Source: CAYMQB01 sp964392665
Lineage (GTDB): Bacteria > Hydrothermota > E44-bin80
Direction: 5' to 3'
DNA: 64,000 nucleotides
Assembly: GCA_964392665.1 (NCBI GenBank)
Contig: CAYMQB010000006.1
Coordinates: 1 to 64,000 of the forward strand
The notes beneath the pieces were generated by a model, which searched no databases, was not told where the DNA came from, and saw only the letters and a program-made list of their open reading frames with translations. Every line of letters starts with the position of its first letter. The first letter of the stretch is position 1. A program made the translations under genes and the position numbers. Of the stretch, positions 1 through 10,300 are shown piece by piece.

Positions 1-56
1 TCAGGGAAGGTGGGAGGACGGTAGGAGCCGGAGTAGTTACAAAAATTAACGAATAG
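1..56 (+). CDS. tuf: Elongation factor Tu, C-terminal end (partial)
   Basis: Only the last 17 codons and the TAG stop (54-56) lie in the window. The readable end is REGGRTVGAGVVTKINE, which matches the strongly conserved C-terminus of EF-Tu (domain 3). EF-Tu delivers aminoacyl-tRNA to the ribosome. Its position directly ahead of rpmG, tRNA-Trp, secE and nusG is the common bacterial order. The start and the GTPase domain are outside the window. Confidence 0.93.
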   Translation, partial: REGGRTVGAGVVTKINE

Positions 57-63
57 GTGAATG

Positions 64-213
64 ATGCGAGAAATTATAACACTTGAATGCAAAGAATGCA
101 AACACAGGAATTACACAACCACAAAAAACAAGAGAAAACACTCTGAAAGAGTAGAATATAAGAAATACTGTCCTTTTTGTAAAAAACATACGAAGCATAA
201 GGAAACACGGTAG
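64..213 (+). CDS. rpmG: 50S ribosomal protein L33
   Basis: This encodes about 49 residues with two zinc-type cysteine pairs (CKEC near the N-terminus and CPFC near residue 38), typical of the Cys-containing form of L33, a small protein of the large subunit. Two adjacent ATG codons (61 and 64) are possible starts. I chose 64 because AGGTGA (55-60) would directly abut the ATG at 61, and because family members begin MREIITL-like. The SD overlaps the tuf stop, so the gene is probably translationally coupled to tuf. The TAG stop (211-213) overlaps the first bases of tRNA-Trp. Confidence 0.93.
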   Translation: MREIITLECKECKHRNYTTTKNKRKHSERVEYKKYCPFCKKHTKHKETR

Positions 214-288
214 GTCTGTAGCTCTAACGGATAGAGCACCGGACTCCAAATCCGGGGGTTGGGGGTTCAAATCCTCCCAGGCCTGCCA
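212..288 (+). tRNA. trnW: tRNA-Trp (anticodon CCA)
   Basis: The full cloverleaf is readable. The 7-bp acceptor stem pairs AGGTCTG (212-218) with CAGGCCT, allowing one T-G pair. The D arm has GCTC/GAGC, the anticodon stem is CCGGA/TCCGG with loop CTCCAAA (anticodon CCA at 246-248), and the T arm has loop TTCAAAT. The 3' CCA is encoded (286-288). The gene sits between rpmG and secE, and its 5' end overlaps the rpmG stop codon by two bases. Confidence 0.96.
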
Positions 289-336
289 TAGAATAATGAT
301 GTATTGAAACACAAAAATTGGAGAAAGGTTTATTAG

Positions 337-522
337 ATGGCAAAAGTGATTCAGTTCATTAGAGAAGTAAGAATAGAACTCATAAAGGTTACTTGGCCCA
401 AAAAGGAAGAACTCGTTGGTTCAACCACGGTAGTTCTGATAGTCTCGGTTATTCTTTCCGTTTTTCTATGGATTATAGACACAGTAATATACAAAATAAT
501 CGCATTTGTTCTTTCAAGGTAA
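337..522 (+). CDS. secE: Preprotein translocase subunit SecE
   Basis: This is a 61-residue single-span SecE of the short bacterial type. An amphipathic N-terminal helix (about residues 1-26) carries the family signature VTWPKKEEL. One transmembrane helix follows (about 31-57). SecE clamps the SecY channel in the inner membrane. The ATG follows GGAGAAAGG-like sequence. It lies between tRNA-Trp and nusG, the standard neighbourhood. Confidence 0.96.
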   Translation: MAKVIQFIREVRIELIKVTWPKKEELVGSTTVVLIVSVILSVFLWIIDTVIYKIIAFVLSR

Positions 523-526
523 AAAT

Positions 527-1051
527 ATGAAGAAATGGTACATAGTTCAGGTTTTTACTGGACAGGAAAAGAAAATTCAAAAACTGATAGAGGAAAAAAT
601 AGCTATTCAGGGAAAAGAAGAAGAGTTTGGCCACGTTTATATTCCAGTGGAGAATGTCGGGAGGATTAAAAATAGAGAAAAGGTTGTTACCGAAAGAAGG
701 ATTTATCCTGGATACATTGTAATTGAAATGGAACCTATGGATGAAAACTTTAGATTCATAAGGAACATAACTGGTGTTATGGACTTCCTTGGTAGGGATG
801 ATCCTCAGGCATTATCAGAAGAAGAAGCTCAGAAAATGGTCGAGATTATGGAGACGAAAATAAACAGGATTTCAAGAGAGATTCCATTCCAGAAAGGGGA
901 TTCCGTTAGAATAATCGATGGTCCATTCCTTGAGTTTAATGGAATGGTTGAAGATGTTTATCCGGATCGAGAAAAGGTTAAGGTCGTTGTTACGATTTTC
1001 GGAAGGCAAACACCGGTTGAATTGAATTTTTTGCAGCTTAAACTTCTGTGA
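527..1051 (+). CDS. nusG: Transcription termination/antitermination protein NusG
   Basis: The product is 174 residues. The NGN domain starts MKKWYIVQVFTGQEKK and includes the conserved RRIYPGYIVIEM stretch. A C-terminal KOW domain starts near GDSVRIIDGPF. NusG binds RNA polymerase, aids processivity and links it to Rho or to the ribosome via S10. An in-frame ATG at 506 would overlap secE and add seven residues. I prefer 527 because it gives the standard N-terminus; spacing to secE is 4 nt, consistent with coupling. Confidence 0.96.
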   Translation: MKKWYIVQVFTGQEKKIQKLIEEKIAIQGKEEEFGHVYIPVENVGRIKNREKVVTERRIYPGYIVIEMEPMDENFRFIRNITGVMDFLGRDDPQALSEEEAQKMVEIMETKINRISREIPFQKGDSVRIIDGPFLEFNGMVEDVYPDREKVKVVVTIFGRQTPVELNFLQLKLL

Positions 1052-1168
1052 AGATGAAGCAAGAACGGAAAGATAGAAATTACGAAAATAGGAGGAGTGT
1101 TGCAGTTACTAATTTCGCAATTACCAAATTTCAGCTGTATCATATCTTAATTTTTTGATGGAGGGTTT

Positions 1169-1594
1169 ATGGCAAAGAAAGAAGTTGTGAGAAATATCAA
1201 GTTGCATGTTCCGGGTGGTGAAGCAACTCTTGCCCCTCCGGTTGGCCCTGCTCTTGGACAACATCTGCAGGATCCAATGAAGTTCTGTCGTCAATTCAAT
1301 GAGAAGACAAAAGGAAAAGAAGGACTGATTATTCCCGTTGTAATCAGCGTATACAAGGACAAGACATTTTCGTTTATTACAAAGACACCACCTGCTTCGA
1401 TACTCCTTAAAAGGGCTGCTTCTCTGGCAAAGGGTTCTCCGACTCCTAACAAGGAAAAGGTTGGTAGAGTTACGAAGGAACAGGTTAAAGAAATAGCGCA
1501 GCGGAAGATGGAAGACCTTAATGCTAATACAATCGAAGAAGCTATAAAAATCATAGAAGGGACTGCAAGAAGTATGGGGATTGTTGTAACCTAA
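1169..1594 (+). CDS. rplK: 50S ribosomal protein L11
   Basis: This is a 141-residue L11, the usual length. The N-terminal domain has the conserved proline-rich segment [14 protein letters not shown], and the C-terminal rRNA-binding domain includes KTPPAS and the final GTARSMGI. L11 forms the base of the GTPase-associated stalk. The start is ATG at 1169 after GGAGGG (1160-1165). The 117-nt gap from nusG is the longest within this front part of the cluster and could hold leader signals, though I see no clear terminator in it. Confidence 0.97.
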   Translation: MAKKEVVRNIKLHVPGGEATLAPPVGPALGQHLQDPMKFCRQFNEKTKGKEGLIIPVVISVYKDKTFSFITKTPPASILLKRAASLAKGSPTPNKEKVGRVTKEQVKEIAQRKMEDLNANTIEEAIKIIEGTARSMGIVVT

Positions 1595-1614
1595 ATACCT
1601 GGAGAGAAAAACCA

Positions 1615-2313
1615 ATGAAGTCCTACAAGAGAATCAAAGAGTTAAAAGAGAAATTGGAGAAAAAGGAATATGTTCTGGCTGAAGCGATATCGTTTGTAAA
1701 GGAAAACTCAAAAGTGAAATTCGATGAGACAGTTGAACTTACAATTAAATTAGGAATTGATCCGAGAAAATCGGACCAGATGGTCAGAGGAACCACTTTT
1801 TTACCGCATGGTACAGGCAAAAAGATAAAGATTCTTGTATTTGCGACGGAGGATATGGAAGAGGAAGCAAAAAAAGCTGGTGCAGATTATGTTGGCGGGG
1901 ATGACTTGATCGAGAAAATCCAGAAAGGGTGGACGGATTTTGATTTAGCCATTAGTGTGCCGGAGTTCATGGCAAAAGTGGGGAAAATAGGTAAAATACT
2001 TGGTCCGAAAGGTTTAATGCCAAATCCAAAGGTAGGAACTGTTACGAAAAATATCCAGAAAGCGGTAGAAGATGCAAGAAAAGGAAGAGTGGAATTTAAG
2101 GTGGACAAGACAGCGAACCTTCATATGCCAATTGGAAAAGTATCGTTCAGCCTTGAGAAGATAGAGGAAAATGCACTAGAGGCACTGAGAGAGGTTGTTA
2201 GATTGAAGCCGGTAGCGTCAAAAGGAACTTACATAAAGAATGTTTATCTTTCTTCATCAATGGGACCTGGGATAAAGCTAAATGTGGGTGATGTTACCAA
2301 GGCTTTACGCTGA
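1615..2313 (+). CDS. rplA: 50S ribosomal protein L1
   Basis: The product is 232 residues, normal for bacterial L1. The signature region around residues 120-150 (LGPKGLMPNPKVGTVT) is intact. L1 forms the mobile L1 stalk that guides E-site tRNA release, and in many bacteria represses its own rplK-rplA mRNA. It starts 20 nt after rplK with a GGAGAG site, so it is co-transcribed with rplK. Confidence 0.97.
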   Translation: MKSYKRIKELKEKLEKKEYVLAEAISFVKENSKVKFDETVELTIKLGIDPRKSDQMVRGTTFLPHGTGKKIKILVFATEDMEEEAKKAGADYVGGDDLIEKIQKGWTDFDLAISVPEFMAKVGKIGKILGPKGLMPNPKVGTVTKNIQKAVEDARKGRVEFKVDKTANLHMPIGKVSFSLEKIEENALEALREVVRLKPVASKGTYIKNVYLSSSMGPGIKLNVGDVTKALR

Positions 2314-2343
2314 TTAGTAGAAAATGAACACATAGGGGAGGAA

Positions 2344-3060
2344 ATGGAAAGAGCAGCGATAAAAACAAAAAAACAAAGAGTTCTAAATCTGGAAGAAAAA
2401 CTTAAAAAGGCAAAGGCATTCTACATTGTTGATTTTAACGGTCTTGGTGCTAATGATATGAATAGCTTAAGAAAGAAATTCAAGAGCGATAATTTTGAAT
2501 ATTTTGTAATCAAGAATACCATACTGAAACTTGCCAGTGAGAAACTTGGTTTTAATGAGGTCCTGGAAAATCTGACCGGACCAAATGCGATTTCAATTTC
2601 CTATGATGATGCTATTGGACCCGCGAAAGTTATCAATGAATATTATAAACAACATAAACTTCCAAAAGTCAAACTGTGCTACGTTGAAGGTCAGTGGTTG
2701 GCTGCGGATGGAGTTAGGAAAGTTGCCAACTTGCCATCAAAAGCTGTTCTTATTGGTCAAGTGTTGAATTTGTTTAATAGCCCGATAACGAGGTTTGTAA
2801 ATGTTTTGAAGAATACATTGACGAATTTTGTTGTGGTTTTAGATGAGATAAGAGGAGCAAAAGAAAGTAAGCAGGAACCGCAGAAGGAAAAAATTAAAGA
2901 AGAGGTTAATACCCCGGAAGGGGAAAACTCTTCGGATACTAAAGAAAACAAACTTGAAAAGGAAACGGAAGAGTCAACCGAAGAACCAAAAGAAGAAGCA
3001 AGCAAGAAAAGAGAAGGAAAAGAAGACGGGGAAAATGCCACAGACGAAACAAAAAAATAA
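2344..3060 (+). CDS. rplJ: 50S ribosomal protein L10 with long acidic/lysine-rich tail
   Basis: Residues 1-171 are a normal L10: the rRNA-binding N-terminal domain ([22 protein letters not shown]) and the C-terminal helix that carries L7/L12 dimers. L10 usually stops near 165-180 residues. Here about 67 further residues (172-238) follow, made almost only of E, K, S, T, P, N and D and probably disordered. The frame has no break and the next gene keeps its own SD, so the tail appears genuine. Its role is unknown. The start follows GGGGAGGAA. The leader is only 30 nt, leaving no room for the long L10-binding leader seen upstream of rplJ in some bacteria. Confidence 0.95.
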   Translation: MERAAIKTKKQRVLNLEEKLKKAKAFYIVDFNGLGANDMNSLRKKFKSDNFEYFVIKNTILKLASEKLGFNEVLENLTGPNAISISYDDAIGPAKVINEYYKQHKLPKVKLCYVEGQWLAADGVRKVANLPSKAVLIGQVLNLFNSPITRFVNVLKNTLTNFVVVLDEIRGAKESKQEPQKEKIKEEVNTPEGENSSDTKENKLEKETEESTEEPKEEASKKREGKEDGENATDETKK

Positions 3061-3085
3061 ACTGGGCAAGGAAAAAGGAGGAAGG

Positions 3086-3478
3086 ATGCCAAAAGTAAAA
3101 AAGGATGCAAAAAAAGAGGTGATGACTTTAATAGAAAGCATGACCGTTCTTGAACTTTCGGAGCTTGTAAAAGATTTGGAGAAAAAGTTTGATGTAAAAG
3201 CTCAAGCTCCTGTCATGCAGGTAGCGGCGGCTGCTGCAGATACTGGAGCAGAAGCAGTAGAAGAGCAAACGGAATTTGATGTCATTCTAAAAGAATTTGG
3301 TGACAAAAAAATACAGGTAATTAAGGAAGTCAGATCGATCACAGGACTTGGATTAAAGGAAGCGAAGGCACTTGTAGATGGTGCTCCTAAACCAGTAAAG
3401 GAGAAAATATCAAAAGAGGAAGCAGAAACAATAAAGAAACAACTTGAAGGTGTTGGAGCGACTATAACAGTAAAATAG
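3086..3478 (+). CDS. rplL: 50S ribosomal protein L7/L12
   Basis: This encodes 130 residues. The N-terminal dimerisation helix ([18 protein letters not shown]) is followed by an Ala-rich hinge (about 52-66), then the C-terminal domain with EKTEFDV-like entry and the conserved segment [19 protein letters not shown], which recruits translation factors. The frame is open further upstream, inside rplJ. I chose the ATG at 3086 because AAAGGAGG ends at 3081 and the protein then has the standard N-terminus. It follows rplJ by 25 nt. Confidence 0.97.
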   Translation: MPKVKKDAKKEVMTLIESMTVLELSELVKDLEKKFDVKAQAPVMQVAAAAADTGAEAVEEQTEFDVILKEFGDKKIQVIKEVRSITGLGLKEAKALVDGAPKPVKEKISKEEAETIKKQLEGVGATITVK

Positions 3479-3539
3479 AACTGATTTGCTGGATTCTTCG
3501 CATTAAAAACATATTGTGTATTAAAGCAGTGTTTGTAAC

Positions 3540-3563
3540 CCATATGGTGAGAGTTCCATATGG
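3540..3563 (+). promoter_or_regulatory. Double CCATATGG palindrome in the rplL-rpoB gap
   Basis: Two copies of the 8-bp palindrome CCATATGG (3540-3547 and 3556-3563) are separated by 8 nt in the 123-nt gap between rplL and rpoB. In RNA they could pair with each other into an 8-bp hairpin. In E. coli this gap holds an attenuator and an RNase III site that set the ratio of ribosomal protein to polymerase synthesis. A similar role here is inference; no T-run follows, so a simple intrinsic terminator is unlikely. Confidence 0.4.
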
Positions 3564-3601
3564 TGTTGCACTGTAAAACCGCAAAATAAAGGAGTTTACC
3601 T

Positions 3602-6600
3602 TTGATTCCTAAAAGAAAGAGCTTTGCTAAGGTAGGTTCTTCACTTGATATTCCGAATTTAATTGGCCTTCAGCTAAATTCGTTCAATGATTTCCTGCAA
3701 GCCAAGGTCTCTCATGGTTCAAGAAAGACCAAAGGGTTGGAGGCTGTTTTTAGAGAAACTTATCCAATAGAAGATACTCATGGTCGTTACATTCTTGAGT
3801 ACTTGAAATATTCCGTTGGAGAAACCAACTATACACCAGAAGAGGCAGTCGAGAAAGGTGTCAACTATGCAGCACCCCTGAAGGGCTTTTTTCGACTTGT
3901 AACAATGGGTAAGGAGAAGGAGATCGAAAAAGCTATAGAACAGGAGGTTTACCTTTGCGACCTTCCTGTGATGACTAGGACTGGAACATTTATTATCAAT
4001 GGCGTTGAGAGAGTAGTCATAAGTCAGCTTCACCGCTCACCTGGTGCATATTTCTTTTCAACGGTTCACCCAACAGGAAAAAGGATATATATCGCACAAG
4101 TTTTACCCTACAGAGGTTCCTGGATTGAGTTCTCATTTGATACAAGAAATATCCTTTATGTAAACCTTAACAGGCGAAAAAAATTTCCCTTTACGATTCT
4201 CCTGAAAGCTCTTGGTTTTCAGGAGAATGAAGAGATAATCAAATGTTTTTTTCACACAAGAGTGGTTAAGGTTGGTGGAGAAGCGAATCTTGCGGAATCT
4301 CCTCTATTGGGAAAGTATGCTGCATCAGATGTTGTCAGTAGACTTTCAGGCGAGATCATTGCAGAAGCTGGCAGTAAAATTACACCATCTGTTCTCAATT
4401 CAATGTTCGTTTCAAAGATAAAGAAAGCTGAAATTGTGGATGTTGAAACTGATGATGCTATAGAATTGTTATCAACTACGCTTAAGAAGGACGGCGTAAC
4501 CGGAGTGGACTTCGCACTGGAAAATATTTATTCGATTTTGAGAGGGACAAAACCTCCCAATGCTGAGAATGCGAAAAAATACCTTCTCAATACATATTTT
4601 TCCGAAGCAAAGTATAATATCGGTGAAGTTGGAAGGTACAAAATGGCAAGCAGGTTCGGCTATAGCATTAAGTCCCGACCGTTTACACTTACGAAAGATG
4701 ATATCATCGATATAGTCAAGTACATATTCAAATTAACCGAGGGGGAAGGTTATCTTGATGATATTGACCATCTTGGAAACAGGAGGCTGAAAAGTGTTGG
4801 GGAATTACTGAACGATCAATTTAGAATTATTCTTACGAGGATGGGTCGTTCCACAAGAGAAAAGATGCTTCTAAGTGACAAAGGCGATTTGACCCCCAGC
4901 GACCTGATCAACGAGAGATACCTTTCGAGTTCGATAAGAAGCTTTTTTGCAACAAGTCAACTATCGCAGTTTATGGAACAAACAAATCCACTTTCAGAAT
5001 TGACTCACAAAAGGAGACTTTCGGCGCTTGGTCCCGGAGGTTTAAAACGGGAAACAGCGAGTTTCGAAGTAAGGGATGTTCACTATAGCCATTATGGAAG
5101 AATTTGTCCGATCGAGACACCGGAGGGTCCTAACATTGGTTTAATCACTTCCCTTTCAACTTATGCGCAGATTAACAAATATGGTTTTATAACATCACCC
5201 TATATAAAGATTGAAAATGGAAAAGTTAAAAAGCAGATCGATCACTTAACCGCTGATGAAGAAGATAAGTATATAATTGCTCAAGCTAATACGCCAAGGA
5301 ATCAAAAAGGTAAGATTAGTTCAAACGCAATTCTGTCAAGAAAAAGGGGAGATTTTCCAATTGTTTCACCGGTAGATATAGACTATATGGATGTTTCTCC
5401 AAAACAACTTGTAAGCACATCAGCATCTCTTATTCCTTTCTTAGAGCACGACGATGCAAATCGTGCACTGATGGGTTCCAATATGCAAAGACAGGCTGTT
5501 CCTCTGCTCATTCCAGAATCACCTATTGTAGGAACAGGAATGGAGTTCCGTGTTGCGGTAGATTCAGGAACAGTAGTTACTTCAAAAACAAATGGTATTG
5601 TCACGAAAGTAAGCTCGAACCTTGTAGAGATTGAACCAGTTAAAAAGAAAGGTGAAGTTGACATTTTCTCGAAGAATGTTTATGTGCTAAAGAAGTTCAA
5701 AAGAACAAATCAGAACTCATGTATTAACCAAAGACCTCTGGTAAAGGTTGGCGACTATGTACGCAAAAAGGAAGTAATTGCCGATGGGGCTGCGACAGAG
5801 AAGGGTGAACTTGCTCTTGGCACGAATTTCCTGGTCGCTTTTATGCCGTGGCGAGGGTACAATTTCGAAGATGCGATTATCGTATCCGAAAAAATGTTAA
5901 AAAACGACAAACTGACATCTATTCATATCGAGGAATTTGCAAGCGAGGTCAGGGAAACAAAATTGGGAGCGGAAGAACTAACGAGAGAAATTCCTAATGT
6001 CAGCGAGGAATCGGTTAAGAATCTTGATGAAAGCGGAATAGTGATGATAGGTGCGGAAGTAGAACCAGATGACATATTGGTTGGTAAGGTTACTCCCAAA
6101 GGTGAAACTGAACTCACACCTGAAGAGAAGCTATTGAGAGCAATTTTTAGAGAGAGAGCAGTTGAAGTAAGGGATACTTCCTTGAGAGTTCCACCTGGGG
6201 TTTCAGGTATTATAATAGATGTGAAAGTACTGAAGAAAAGATCAAAAAGGGACAAGATGGACTTGAAAGATACGCTTCTACTAAAAGAGTTAGAGAGAAA
6301 GGTAAGGGATGAAAAAAAAGAGCTTGCAAGAAAAAAAGATGCATATTTGATTGAACTACTGAATGGCAAAAAATGTTTGGCAACTCTCAAGAATAGGAGG
6401 GGCAAAACCATCTTTTTGAAAGGGAAAACATTCAACGAAGAAAGATTGCAGGAGCTTAACCTGAACGATTGTATATTTCCCGAAGATTCCGTTTACAACG
6501 AAGTTAATATTGCGGAGATCTATGAGAAGTATGAAGAGCGGATTGCCGAAATCGATAGAAACCATAAATTGAAAAAGGAGAATTTGTTCAGAGGGGACGA

Positions 6601-7351
6601 GTTACCTTATGGAGTTATTCAGAAGATAAAGGTTTTTGTTGCAGAAAGAAGGAGATTATCAACAGGGGACAAGCTTTCAGGGCGTCATGGAAACAAAGGT
6701 GTAATCGCAAAGATCGTGCCGGAAGAAGATATGCCTTATATGGAAGATGGAAGAACAGTCGAAATTATTCTCAATCCTCTGGGTGTTCCTTCAAGAATGA
6801 ATCTGGGGCAAATTCTGGAAACTCATTTGGGTAGGGCGGCTGCTGCACTTGGTTATAAAGTAGCCAGTCCGATTTTCGAAGGTGCAACAATAGATGAGAT
6901 AAAAGCAGAATTGAAGGCAGCGAAATACTCAGAAGATGGAAAAGCTTTGCTATATGATGGTTTTAGCGGTGAACCTTTCAAAAGTAAGATTACTGTCGGG
7001 TATGCTTATATGATGAAACTTTCTCATATGGTTGATGATAAGATTCATGCAAGAAGCAGTGGTCCATATTCATTGATTACACAACAACCGCTTGGAGGAA
7101 AGGCTCAGTTCGGAGGGCAGAGATTCGGAGAGATGGAAGTTTGGGCACTGGAGGCTTACGGGGCTGCATATTCGCTCCAGGAAGTGCTGACAGTGAAATC
7201 GGATGATGTTAGCGGAAGAACTCATCTATACGAAGCCATAATTAAGGGAGAGAATCCACCTGAACCTGGTTTGCCTGCATCCTTTAATGTTCTGATAAAG
7301 GAACTACAGGGATTGTGCCTTGATATTGAACTTGGAAAGGAAAAAGTCTAA
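3602..7351 (+). CDS. rpoB: DNA-directed RNA polymerase subunit beta
   Basis: The product is 1249 residues. Landmarks in order are the protrusion and lobe region, the rifampicin-pocket stretch with SQFMEQTNPLSELTHKRRLS (wild-type-like), GPNIGLI, the RGYNFEDAI segment, the GDKLSGRHGNKGV catalytic-core motif and the C-terminal GGQRFGEMEVWALEAYGA. The start is TTG at 3602, placed 7 nt after AAAGGAG (3588-3594); no better ATG is available near it. It is followed by rpoC with a 15-nt gap. Confidence 0.97.
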   Translation: MIPKRKSFAKVGSSLDIPNLIGLQLNSFNDFLQAKVSHGSRKTKGLEAVFRETYPIEDTHGRYILEYLKYSVGETNYTPEEAVEKGVNYAAPLKGFFRLVTMGKEKEIEKAIEQEVYLCDLPVMTRTGTFIINGVERVVISQLHRSPGAYFFSTVHPTGKRIYIAQVLPYRGSWIEFSFDTRNILYVNLNRRKKFPFTILLKALGFQENEEIIKCFFHTRVVKVGGEANLAESPLLGKYAASDVVSRLSGEIIAEAGSKITPSVLNSMFVSKIKKAEIVDVETDDAIELLSTTLKKDGVTGVDFALENIYSILRGTKPPNAENAKKYLLNTYFSEAKYNIGEVGRYKMASRFGYSIKSRPFTLTKDDIIDIVKYIFKLTEGEGYLDDIDHLGNRRLKSVGELLNDQFRIILTRMGRSTREKMLLSDKGDLTPSDLINERYLSSSIRSFFATSQLSQFMEQTNPLSELTHKRRLSALGPGGLKRETASFEVRDVHYSHYGRICPIETPEGPNIGLITSLSTYAQINKYGFITSPYIKIENGKVKKQIDHLTADEEDKYIIAQANTPRNQKGKISSNAILSRKRGDFPIVSPVDIDYMDVSPKQLVSTSASLIPFLEHDDANRALMGSNMQRQAVPLLIPESPIVGTGMEFRVAVDSGTVVTSKTNGIVTKVSSNLVEIEPVKKKGEVDIFSKNVYVLKKFKRTNQNSCINQRPLVKVGDYVRKKEVIADGAATEKGELALGTNFLVAFMPWRGYNFEDAIIVSEKMLKNDKLTSIHIEEFASEVRETKLGAEELTREIPNVSEESVKNLDESGIVMIGAEVEPDDILVGKVTPKGETELTPEEKLLRAIFRERAVEVRDTSLRVPPGVSGIIIDVKVLKKRSKRDKMDLKDTLLLKELERKVRDEKKELARKKDAYLIELLNGKKCLATLKNRRGKTIFLKGKTFNEERLQELNLNDCIFPEDSVYNEVNIAEIYEKYEERIAEIDRNHKLKKENLFRGDELPYGVIQKIKVFVAERRRLSTGDKLSGRHGNKGVIAKIVPEEDMPYMEDGRTVEIILNPLGVPSRMNLGQILETHLGRAAAALGYKVASPIFEGATIDEIKAELKAAKYSEDGKALLYDGFSGEPFKSKITVGYAYMMKLSHMVDDKIHARSSGPYSLITQQPLGGKAQFGGQRFGEMEVWALEAYGAAYSLQEVLTVKSDDVSGRTHLYEAIIKGENPPEPGLPASFNVLIKELQGLCLDIELGKEKV

Positions 7352-7366
7352 GAGGGGGTGTATGAA

Positions 7367-10300
7367 TTGTTAATTGGAATGCAGAGTAAAAATGTAACTC
7401 CCAAAGATTTTGATTATATAAAGATTAAATTAGCTTCCCCTGAAGTAATAAGAAGCTGGTCTTATGGTGAGGTGAAGAAACCCGAGACCATCAACTATAG
7501 AACGCAGAAGCCGGAAAAAGAGGGCCTCTTTTGCGAAAGAATTTTCGGACCAGTGAAGGATTTTGAATGCAGTTGTGGTAAGTACAAACATGTGAAGTAC
7601 AGAGGAGTTGTTTGTGAAAGATGTGGAGTCGAGGTAGCACTTTCCAAAGTTAGACGTGAAAGAATGGGACACATTGAACTTGCCATACCAGTGGCTCACA
7701 TTTGGTTTTATAAAACTATACCATCGCGAATAAGCTATTTGCTTGGAATATCTCCGAAAGTTGTGCAGAGGGTGCTCTATTATGAATCCTATGTGGTTAT
7801 CGATCCACTTGACACACAACTGAACAAGGGTGATCTCTTGAGTGAAACGGAATATTCAAAATTATCTCTGGAGAATCCCGAAGGATTTACTGCAAAAATG
7901 GGTGCAGAAGGAATATACGACCTGCTTTGCGAATTGGATCTTGATGAAATTTCAGCGAAACTAAAAATGTACTTGAGAATCGAGAAATCCTCTACAAAGA
8001 AAAAATCGATAGTCAAACGGCTTAAAATTGTTGAAGCATTTCGTTTGTCAAAGAATAAACCCGAGTGGATGATTCTCAAGGTTTTACCAGTAATTCCGCC
8101 TGACTTGAGGCCACTTGTCCCTCTCGAAGGTGGAAGGTTTGCAACTTCCGATTTGAACGATCTTTACAGAAGGGTTATTACAAGAAACAATAGACTTAAG
8201 AATTTGATAGAAATAAAGGCTCCTGATATCATTCTTCGCAATGAAAAAAGGATGTTACAGGAAGCTGTCGATGCGCTTCTTGATAACACAAGAAGGTCAA
8301 GACCAATAAAAGGTAGAGGAAACAGACCGCTCAAGTCTTTATCGGATGCTTTGAAAGGAAAACAGGGAAGGTTTAGACAAAATCTTCTTGGCAAGAGAAC
8401 AGATTACTCGGGAAGATCCGTTATTGTTGTGGATCCCACGCTCAAATTAGAACAATGTGGGCTTCCTAAGATAATGGCATTGGAACTATTTAAGCCTTTC
8501 ATTATAAGAAAACTCGAGGAAAGAGGTTATGCGCAGAGTGTCAAGGGAGCAAAGAGATTGCTTTATAAGAAATCACCGGAGGTGTGGAATATATTAGAAG
8601 AGATTGTAACCGATCATCCCGTATTGTTGAACCGTGCACCGACACTGCACAGACTGGGCATACAGGCATTTAATCCTGTTTTAGTGGAAGGAAAAGCTAT
8701 AAGGATACATCCGCTTGTCTGTGTTCCTTATAATGCAGACTTCGATGGAGATCAGATGGCTGTTCATATTCCTCTGTCCTATGAGGCTAGAGTAGAATCG
8801 GTGTTTTTAATGCTTTCATCGAATAATGTTCTTTCACCCGCCCATGGAAAACCGCTTGTTTCTCCTACCCAGGAAATTGTTGTTGGTTGTTATTACCTTA
8901 CTAAGGAGAAGGACAATAGCAAAGGTGAGAACAAGGCTTTTTCTAATATCGCAGAAGTGCAGCTTGCAGTAGATAGCGGAGTAATAGAACTTCATTCAAA
9001 GATAAGATATAAGGTAGATAATAAAATTATTGAAACCACGGCAGGAAGGGTTATTTTTAACGAAATTATTCCAGCAGGTATGCCTTTTGTTAACAAGGTA
9101 ATGGATAAGAATTCGCTTGGTGATCTTGTTGCAAAATGCTACTGGACTTTAGGTAACCGTAAAACTGTTGAATTTTTGGACGAACTTAAGGAATTGGGTT
9201 TTCAATATGCAACTTATTCCGGGTTAACTATCGGAATCGATGACATTATCACTCCACCCGAGAAAAAGAGCATCATTGACAGGGTGATGAAAGATATCGA
9301 GCAAGAACAGAAGAATTATGAAAAAGGTATCATTACGGATAGCGAAAGATATAATAGGATTATCGATGCGTGGACAGATGCCATTGAATCTGTAGAAAAT
9401 GCTCTCCTGGTGCAGTTGAGTGAGCACAGGAAAGGTTTCAATCCGATATTTATGATGAGCAACTCTGGTGCAAAAGGTTCATCCGAGCAGGTTAGGCAAC
9501 TTGGAGGGATGAGAGGTTTGATGACAAGGCCGCAGAAGAAGATAACGGGGCAGATTGGAGAAATCATCGAAACTCCTATTCTACATAATTTCAAGGAAGG
9601 TTTGACTGTTCTTGAATATTTCATTTCGACGCATGGTTCGAGAAAAGGTTTGACAGATACTGCATTGAAAACAGCAGAAGCAGGATATCTTACCCGAAGG
9701 CTTGTTGATGTTGCTCAAGATGTTATTATCACAGAAGAGGATTGCAATGCAGTGCTTGGTCTGGATATTACTGCATTGAAAGAAGGAGAGAAAATAATCG
9801 AACCGTTGAGCGACAGAATAGAAGGGAGATTTTCACTTGAAGATGTTATTCATCCGTTTACAAATGAGATTATCGTAAAAGCAAATGAGGAGATAGCGGC
9901 TGAAAAGGCAAAAGAAATAGAAAAGTCAGGAATCCAATCGCTTAAGATAAGGTCGGTTTTAACATGCGAAGCGAAAAGAGGATTATGTAGGAAGTGCTAC
10001 GGGAGAAATCTCGCAACAGGGCAACTTGTAGAAATAGGCGAAGCTGTTGGAGTAATGGCAGCTCAGAGTATTGGAGAACCGGGGACTCAGTTAACTCTTA
10101 AAACTTTTCACATTGGAGGGACTGCAACTCGAATTACAGAGCAATCAGAAATCGAATCTACCACCAAAGGAAAAGTCAAGTATAAAGAAATAAGATATTG
10201 TGTGTCAGTGAATAATGAAATCGAAGTTCTTTCGAGAAATGGTTACATCCTTATTGAAGATAAGGTTATTAAGAAGAAAACGAGGATGAGGGTTCCTTAC

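Noticed and set aside
1054..1158. A 34-codon open frame starting 2 nt after the nusG stop, in the nusG-rplK gap
   Set aside because: No SD and no protein-like composition; the gap may carry RNA signals but the frame is probably chance.
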